Source: Artocarpus heterophyllus (lineage: Eukaryota > Streptophyta > Magnoliopsida > Rosales > Moraceae). Taken from it: 64,000 nucleotides of DNA. The notes under the pieces are model-generated. The model searched no databases. It was given only the letters and a program-made list of their open reading frames with translations, and had not been told where the DNA came from. This document shows positions 57,327-64,000 of this stretch, in pieces; position 1 is the stretch's first letter, and every line of letters starts with the position of its first letter. The position numbers were made by a program, and so were the translations under genes. Location of the stretch: positions 22,456,597-22,520,596 of the forward strand of contig CM046347.1 in NCBI GenBank assembly GCA_025403435.1. The letters run 5' to 3'.

Positions 57327-58829
57327 GAGCGTCTAGTAGTACTTTTATTTCTCATCAGAAAATAAAGAACCAAAAGTTACATTTTTAATCCAAGTAATCG
57401 TTGGATTACGTTGTTCCAATAATCGGTTGCTACATCTACATATAAAATAATAGAAAATTAATAGAATATAGAACTTCTAATTTGCTATGCCCAAGAACAA
57501 GCGTTAACATCAAGTTTACAAGGCGAAGAGTTATAAACATCTCAGTGGCTGATTTTGGCAGCAATTTTAGGAATCAAATGAATAAATTAATCGTGAATTA
57601 AGCACAAAGAATCAGATATACCAACAAGAATATCAGAACGTGAAAACGAAAACTGGGGAAACGCGTTTTAGGTGAGAATATGAAGGGTCTCTACTTTTTC
57701 TTAAAGCATGGAAATAGAAGTTTGCCAACCCATAACATACATTACAATAATGACATAAATTAGTTGTTTGTTGAGGGACTTGTTGAAAGCCCCCGTTTAC
57801 TTTTTTTGTGTCTGGTTCTCTTTATAATAAAGACAGCTCTTCCCTTCTCACACAAGCTGGCATACACCCAGATGGATACTCCAACCGGGTGCCAAGGATA
57901 TATTTTTATTTTACAAATCCACTTCTGCGGTACAATTTTCGAATTTTATTACTCTGTGAGAAGGTTTGATATTATATGACTTTTAAAAAATATAAAAATT
58001 AATTCTATCATTGATCTCCTTTTCATCTCTCCCTCCATCATCGACGTCTTCACAGGAAGCCAATCTCCTTTCTTCTCCTCGTCCGTCGTTGATCTTAACG
58101 CCGCCATGACTAAGTTGTCGCTTGTATTTTTTAAAGTTTATTTGTGACATTTATAAGCTTAGCTAAACAAAGAGTAACATCATCTTTTATAAAGATTCTT
58201 AAAAATAGTGGCATGATTAAATTAGTGTGTATTAGAAGTGGTATTGCTACTAAGTAACTCGTCAAAATAAACTGGATATATGTATATATATATTAAATTA
58301 ACGTGAATTTAGTAAAATTTGTACATATGTATATTTAATAAAAACAAGGATCAGGGAAAAAATATATGGGATAAATAAATTTTATTTTTGAATTGGTTCA
58401 AAATTTCTAAAACTGATTATTGTAAATTTAGTCTTGGACGCTAGATTTTATTTGGTGAATCTAAATTTAGAATTTAGATTTAAGTTGTTTACCAAATTTC
58501 TAATTTTAGAGAAAAATCATAAGGTAATATATGTTATCTATTTTTGATTTTGGGTGACTATTAAATCCCTAATCTTGTAGAAAAAATGTTAAAAATAATT
58601 TAATTAGTTTTCTTAAAAGAAAAAATATGGATAAAAATATTTTGAGACCATAAAAATTAATTTGACCTATTGAAATCAAATCGCAGTGTAAAAAAGCCTT
58701 AATAAAATTCTGAGAATTTTTTTGAAAAAATTATTTCAAAAATTCTAAGCACATTAAGGAGATGGAAAAGTGTAGGCCAATATATATTTCAATTTATTTT
58801 TTTTCTCTAGGTAAAAACATAATGTTAGG
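57327..58829. other. Spacer without recognised element
   Basis: AT-rich, apart from a short GC-richer patch at about 58015-58110 described separately. No LTR or inverted repeat found. Confidence 0.5.
57949..58107 (-). CDS. Small hypothetical frame, possible first exon relic
   Basis: ATG at 58107 in a good plant start context (GTCATGGCGG) opens 52 codons beginning MAALRSTTDEEKKG, with a charged, protein-like first 30 residues and then a hydrophobic AT-rich tail. The GC content of its first 90 bases is well above the surroundings. There is no homologue I recognise. It could be the relic of a first exon or chance. Confidence 0.2.
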   Translation of the reverse strand: MAALRSTTDEEKKGDWLPVKTSMMEGEMKRRSMIELIFIFFKSHIISNLLTE

Positions 58830-60747
58830 ACCACTTATTCATATTGTTTGTTGTTATGTTTTATGTCATGCTTGATTGCTTTATTATATGTTTTTTCACA
58901 TGTTTGAAAACACACCTGTAGAATAGGGATTATTATTCATAAAATTTTTTGTACATGCTTGCATAAATCTTGTTTAAACTATTATGTAGAAGAGGGTTCT
59001 TGGTTAGGACCCACAATATCCTCTGTCGGTCCATATATGAAAGCAAGTTACACCGACCCCAAGAAGGTTGTTCACTACCATTGGTATACAAGATAGGACT
59101 TCCTAGGAAAAATATCTACGGGCATGATTCTTGGTTGTACATCCCAATGTGGCAATTTATAGATCATAAATCATATGATATATGAAATTAATTATTAACC
59201 CTCCCAAATAAGCTCTGTTAATTAATCTTGTGACCAAACAAGCAAAAGTTAGTATATGGGTACTAATCAAATGGGATTCGTGTTCTTGGCTAGTTTATGT
59301 TTGATTATTCCAAGATAAATGGCATAGGCAAAGGTAGAAATTATCATAGTAATATATCCATTTTCAAGATTTTGCACATAAACATATTTGTGGTACTATA
59401 TATTTATATTACTAAATGTTGTTATTCTTTCTTATTGTTGATAACAATATACATTTATTGTACAAAAATGTCACTTAGTTTCTTAAACATGATACTTAAT
59501 AAAGATTCTAACCATGAGAATTTTAAAGATTAGGAGAAGGAACTTAATATGCAAAAAACACATATACATACTAAAGAAACACTGCCCACTAGAACCTAAA
59601 GGTAGTGATCCTAACAGGGTGTCATAAGTTTAGAATTACTAAATTCTAATGAGATAGTGTGTTGAAATAGAGACATATTAGGTGATCTCCAAAAGGCAAC
59701 ATGAAGATTAAATAATTGCTAGGCAGATCATTGATAATCTTAAGTATATATTTAGAGGCTAAACTGTTTTGGTCAGACAATGATTATTCCTAATATCATG
59801 AATTGCAAGCAGTAGTATAAAATTACTATTTAGGAACACATGCCTATTGTGCATAGCTATTTAGTTAAAGCTTAATCAAATAGAGCCAACATAGATGTGT
59901 GCACTTAAAAAGAGATGACCTTTAAAACTTTCTCGAAGGATGCATCCTTGACAACAATGAAAAATGTCTAATGCTTTTGAGATTGTGCTTAAAAGCTAGG
60001 ATATTAGTTCAAGTGGTGCCGAGCCAATATTGACAGTTATAAGATTTTTCTGAATTCTAGTAGTTGAATTGGCTAGGAGAACAAAATGGAGCAGGCCAAT
60101 AAGAAGGATCTAGAGAACCTAAGTCCTTTCCCCATAAGAAGGCTGGTTACTTCAATAGAGATTGCAAGGATCTTCTAATCAACAAGGCACAAGGAGATAT
60201 ATATGATCAATTTTATATTAAAGTTTGTTCAATGAAAGGTTCAAAAAGAGTCATGGATCATAAATTATAGAGCCACTACATTTGTGTATTTCTTCCCATA
60301 GAAAACAAGAAGTCTGCTTAACATGAGCTTTACATTGAGGGTGGATGTTAGTGTTAGGTGAAGTAGGGGAAAAGTACATGTTTTTTTTTTTTTTTTTTTT
60401 ATGATAGGTCTAGGTTTTTAATAAACATTTTATTTTATCAAACTAAAAATGTACACACTGCTTGACACTAAACAAAGGTAATAACTCTAAAAAGAAATTA
60501 TATATCTTTGGCACTTTTGATGACGTTATATAGGCTTCAACATGATATAGAGGTTGGTTAAATAGTCCTCTAAATTTCTTGGAGGTAGAAATCTTACCGC
60601 AAAGAGTCTTCTTTGGAGGGAAAGATCCATTTGGGCACTAAAAGAAATCAAGCCAAAGGGGTCATAGACATAGTGATCATAAATCTTTGTGGTCACATGA
60701 ACATGTTGGCATGAAGAGGGTGCAAGTACTTTGTCACTTTTTATAAC
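58830..60747 (+). mobile_element. Ancient copia remnant E, distant relative of A/B/C
   Basis: 58845-59460 follows the A leader in order: GCTTGATTGCTTT, then GTAGAATAGGGA, the TTCATGCAT-like stretch, the GGTCCATA segment and the TGTGGCAATTTATAGATCAT part. LTRs are not visible. The element breaks off in integrase at 60747 where another LTR begins. It is more decayed than B or C. Confidence 0.75.
59467..60745 (+). pseudogene. E gag, protease and integrase start (very decayed)
   Basis: ATG 59467 gives MSLSFLNMILNKDSNHENFKD, matching the start of A Gag position by position, then a stop where A has Trp. Later, YFNRDCKDLL near 60160 recalls the end of the zinc knuckle, VMDHKL and HYICV near 60260 the protease region, and GCKYFVTF near 60727 the integrase core. 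The gag-pol frame cannot be followed without many indels. A run of 20 T interrupts it at 60381-60400. Confidence 0.65.
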
Positions 60748-63610
60748 TGTGACAGTCTGGCTTTTCAAGGCATTATTTAACTTGCTTAAACTACATTTCT
60801 TAATCTTAATCTTAATCTTACTTACTGGTAAGACAACATGGAGAAATTTTTTTATAAACATACTTAAAGACTATTTAACTCTTGTTGCAACATAAACTTT
60901 AACAGAAACATAATTTTCAAAACATATGCTCATACTTTAATGATTATAGAGTTCTTCAATACAACGAAAAACAACTATAACAATATCCATAATCCAACCT
61001 TCGCATTTGTTCCACTATCTTGCCAAGCCCATGGAACATTCATAATGGCCTTCTATAGTATCTCCTGCAACATGAAGAAACTTTAATAAACTTTTATTTA
61101 GTAAGCTCAAACATATTACACAATATCACAATATCTTTCTCATAAAATATTTCTCATAAATTATCCTTCATAAAACTTTTTCATAAAATCCTTTCATTAA
61201 AACCTTTCTCATAACATATTTTCATAAAACACTTTTCATAAAATATTTCTCATAAATATGTTCTCATAAAATGTTTTTCACAAACATTTTGTTGTAAAAT
61301 ATCTTTCCCAAAACAATTTTCATAAAATGTTCTTTACAAAGCCTTTCTCATAAAAGAATATAAGTAAAGACACTATGCATGATTTCATTTATCTTCATTA
61401 TAAACTTCATTTTCATTTTACTTATTTTAGCCCATGCACCTAAGTGTACATACCAAATGTACACGACTATTGAACAATGAGGTCATAACTTAACTTAACT
61501 TGATTCTCCCCTCAGGCAAGGATCTACACCTTCTTGATCCACTCCTTGCATCTAGAGGCTTAAACTTTTGACTTTAAATACCTCACATCAAAGAGGTTGC
61601 TATGACAGTACTTTATCTTTTCTCTTATGTTTGAATTATCAATCTTATAATCTTAGTGACATGCTTCATTTAATGACTTGACATTTAACTTTATAAGATA
61701 CCAAAACATTCATCATTTCTTGAAAAGAGTAACAGATGCAAACATATTTCAATCAAACATCAAGCATGAAAATCAAACATTACATTTGAAAATCATTTTA
61801 TTAATACTATAGGTCAGATTTGAGACTTACATAGATTCCGCTATAGCGCTTTCTAACTTAATCTTTTCCTTCTATTAGTCAGCTTTGTGTCTTGCTCAAA
61901 TGATGCTCAACTATTAGCTTAAATCTTTATAGTCGATTTATTTCCTCACTTTATAATTTAGACAAACTATTATTGGATCATATGTTCTATCATACGGTTT
62001 TGTTATTTAATGCTAGGCAAAACATTTCTTGCTTAGAGGGTTAAGCTAATTTGAAGAGCTCAGGGCTCGCTTTTAATCCATTCTGAAGTACTTTGTAACT
62101 TAATCCCATAAAGTTCATACCTTAAAATCCATGTAGAATTGACTAAAATCTACATTCATAAAATCTAACAGTTGATGAGATCTACAATTCTCAAGTTTTA
62201 ACTTTTTCCTAAATCAAACGTCTTGAGGGACTTTTAGGCGCTTTTCAAAACAGTCCTAATTGAAAACCTTACTTTTCTACTTGATCCAATTGGAATTTGA
62301 GGATAATTTCTTCATGAAAGTTGTTTGTCTCGTCGTTTCTAATAAATCTCATGTCAAGCTCATAAATCAATCATGCCTCTAACTATCTTAAAAAATAAAA
62401 TCTTTGAAATCTATTGTACTTTTTGTTGCAACAAAAAGTGCAACGATTTTAACTCATTGACCGTGCTTTTCCCTATTCGTATTTTAACTTTGATCTTTTA
62501 AGTTTATTATCATATACACAGTCCATAACATAATTCTATAACATCCTTCTTACTTGACGCAGCTTATAGCCATCTTTAGAAAACTATTCTAGTTGTTGTT
62601 TTGATTTCCATCATAGTTTCCATTGGGATAGATTCACTTTTGCCATATGTACAAGTCTATTTTTGGCCTTTTTGGCATATCCTTAAACATATAATACACA
62701 AACTACTCATGCCATATAATTTTTCTTTCATATCACAGTCCATAATATTTGTCAAATACCTGGTATGCATGACTAATCAAAACATAGCCTTACTTAGGGT
62801 TTGTGTTCAAAAGTTTCCAAACCACTTGTAACCTCTTCAACAATCATAAATCTCTTATTCTTAATGAAAAATAGGTTCACAACACTCTTTAACCATACTC
62901 AAAACATAACCAATAAAAGCATTTACTTAAAGCTTGAAATTCTAGAAAATATACTTAAAGCAAGTTAAGGTTTTCCTTGAAATTTCTTGAGAGCTTCTCC
63001 AAAGTGGCATACCTTGATTCCAAGGATGATTAATGGTTGTAACTCAGCAAAATTTTGAGAGAATTAAGGCTTAGAAGTGGCTAGTTTAGGAGAGAGGTTG
63101 TGGAGACAAAAAGCTTTAATCTTGCTATTTATAGGCCAAATCTAGTGGCAAAATTGCAAATAAATTTTGACAAAAACATCCCCTTTTAATGGACCCAAAT
63201 TTAGCTTGGAATTGTGTGGCATTTTCCAACTTTAGGGGAAGAAAAGTTTGACTTTCCTTTGACTTTTCATAGTCCAAGTTTATACTACATAAAAGTTTTC
63301 CTATATAGTCAATATCATTCTATCAACCTTCCACATCCTTCTACAACCTTTATGAGTATTCATATATCAGTATAACTCCTACACTGTAATTTCATTGTAG
63401 AATTTGTCGTAACAAATTCTTTGATAGTTTTGCTTCTAGCTTTCTTTTTATTATTCATCATTCAACCTTCACTTAATGTCTTTAAACATTCATTTTATGA
63501 ATATTTGTCACAAAATTTTGATTTAACAAAAATGATTGTGACATAAAATTGCTCACAATAACTCTTAAACATTGCATATATAATACGCTGTAAATTTCTC
63601 AAGTGTCACA
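60748..63610 (-). repeat. Putative solo LTR, chromovirus-like
   Basis: 2863 bp bounded by TGTGACA and TGTCACA. The flanking pentamers ATAAC (60743-60747) and GTAAC (63611-63615) match at four of five bases. On the minus strand, a TATA box CCTATAAATAGC lies near 63130, about 480 bp from the element's start. It is followed by a CT-rich stretch and a donor-like site near 63011, as in the other chromovirus-type LTRs. Copia E is interrupted at the left border but is not seen to resume at the right, so the boundaries are provisional. Confidence 0.5.
61085..61370. repeat. Degenerate CATAAAA-type tandem repeat
   Basis: About 14 imperfect units of roughly 17-24 bases, each with TTTCTCATAAAAT or a close variant, within the putative LTR. 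Confidence 0.7.
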
Positions 63611-64000
63611 GTAACGCCCCTTCCAAGCTAGTAGGTTCAACCTCACTAGCTCGAGAAAAATATTAACTTGACTTAGAACCTTCACTTGTACTTAATATCT
63701 ATTATTTAAAAGTTAATAAAAATAATATTACATAGAAGACAATACTCTTTATTACAAAATAAATGCTGTCATTATACAAAAGACTAGATATCACAAATTT
63801 CACAATTTAAGATTTCTACTCGTTACAGAACCTTAGACCATTCTTGCTTATTCAACTAAAACCTCTATTAGGATTTACCTATGCCATGAGAATTATATGA
63901 GCAAAAGATCAATAAGTAAACCGTAAAGTTTTCTACTTTAAAATTTTTCTCTTTAACTTTAGTTAAAGGACCGTTTTGCGTGACGCCAATCTTGTATTAT
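63611..64000 (-). repeat. LTR-like start, runs off the window
   Basis: GTAACGCCCC resembles the outer end of Gy1-type LTRs, though the preceding base is A where TG would be expected. Near 63890 the sequence TATGAGCAAAAGATCAATAAG matches the ATGAGC...CAATAAGTA landmark of the LTRs at 31242 and 45553. Confidence 0.35.

Noticed and set aside
57764..57979. 71-codon plus-strand frame with a hydrophobic start
   Set aside because: No recognisable domain and no homologue known to me. It overlaps the opposite-strand frame at 57949, which has the better start context.

Overview
This is plant nuclear DNA, AT-rich, and built almost entirely of transposable elements. I found no intact host gene, no tRNA or rRNA gene, and no bacterial-type operon. 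The plant assignment rests on Ty1/copia and Ty3/gypsy polyproteins of plant type, primer-binding sites matching plant initiator tRNA-Met (TGGTATCAGAGC), 2-kb LTRs with 5-bp target duplications, and Tourist-like and hAT-like short DNA transposons. The species cannot be told from the sequence.

Layout. (1) 1-8405: a chromodomain-type Ty3/gypsy element on the minus strand, here called Gy1. Its 3' LTR is cut by the window start. (2) 8406-27602: a minus-strand copia element, B, whose 3' LTR was hit twice. Gy1 interrupts it at 8406, and a young plus-strand copy of the same family, element A (9394-19079, target duplication GTATC), interrupts it at 9394. B's interior is 19933-25567 and its 5' LTR is 25568-27602. 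(3) 27603-33247: an older minus-strand gypsy element, D, with B sitting in its integrase region. (4) 33248-44923: an old plus-strand copia, C, of the A/B family. A solo LTR of the Gy1 family (39625-41767, target duplication AGCAA) is inserted in its reverse transcriptase. (5) 44924-45552: a short unique stretch with an exon-like block. (6) 45553 to about 48200: a chromovirus-type LTR. (7) 48207-52740: a short-LTR copia, F, decayed and 3'-truncated. (8) 53890-55292 and 56294-57318: a PIF/Harbinger (Tourist-like) element and a hAT-like element with clear target duplications. (9) About 58830-60745: a very old relative of the A/B/C copia family, E. (10) 60748-63610: a putative solo LTR, followed at 63611 by another LTR-like start that runs off the window.

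Inferred order of insertion: D and E are oldest, then C and B, then Gy1 and its solo-LTR relative. A is youngest, with LTRs differing at about 8 bases in 2 kb by eye.

Three signals stand out. First, arrays of a near-palindrome, consensus GTTCGGCAGGCCGAAC, at about 22-bp spacing occur in LTRs or leaders of both the copia family and the unrelated gypsy family. Second, the copia A/B family carries a putative intron, exactly 104 nt in both A and B, that spans the protease active site. It ends in a TAG that is in frame for the unspliced RNA and is also stop-like in C. Third, the copia leader holds four short hairpins with an invariant CCTA core and covarying stems.
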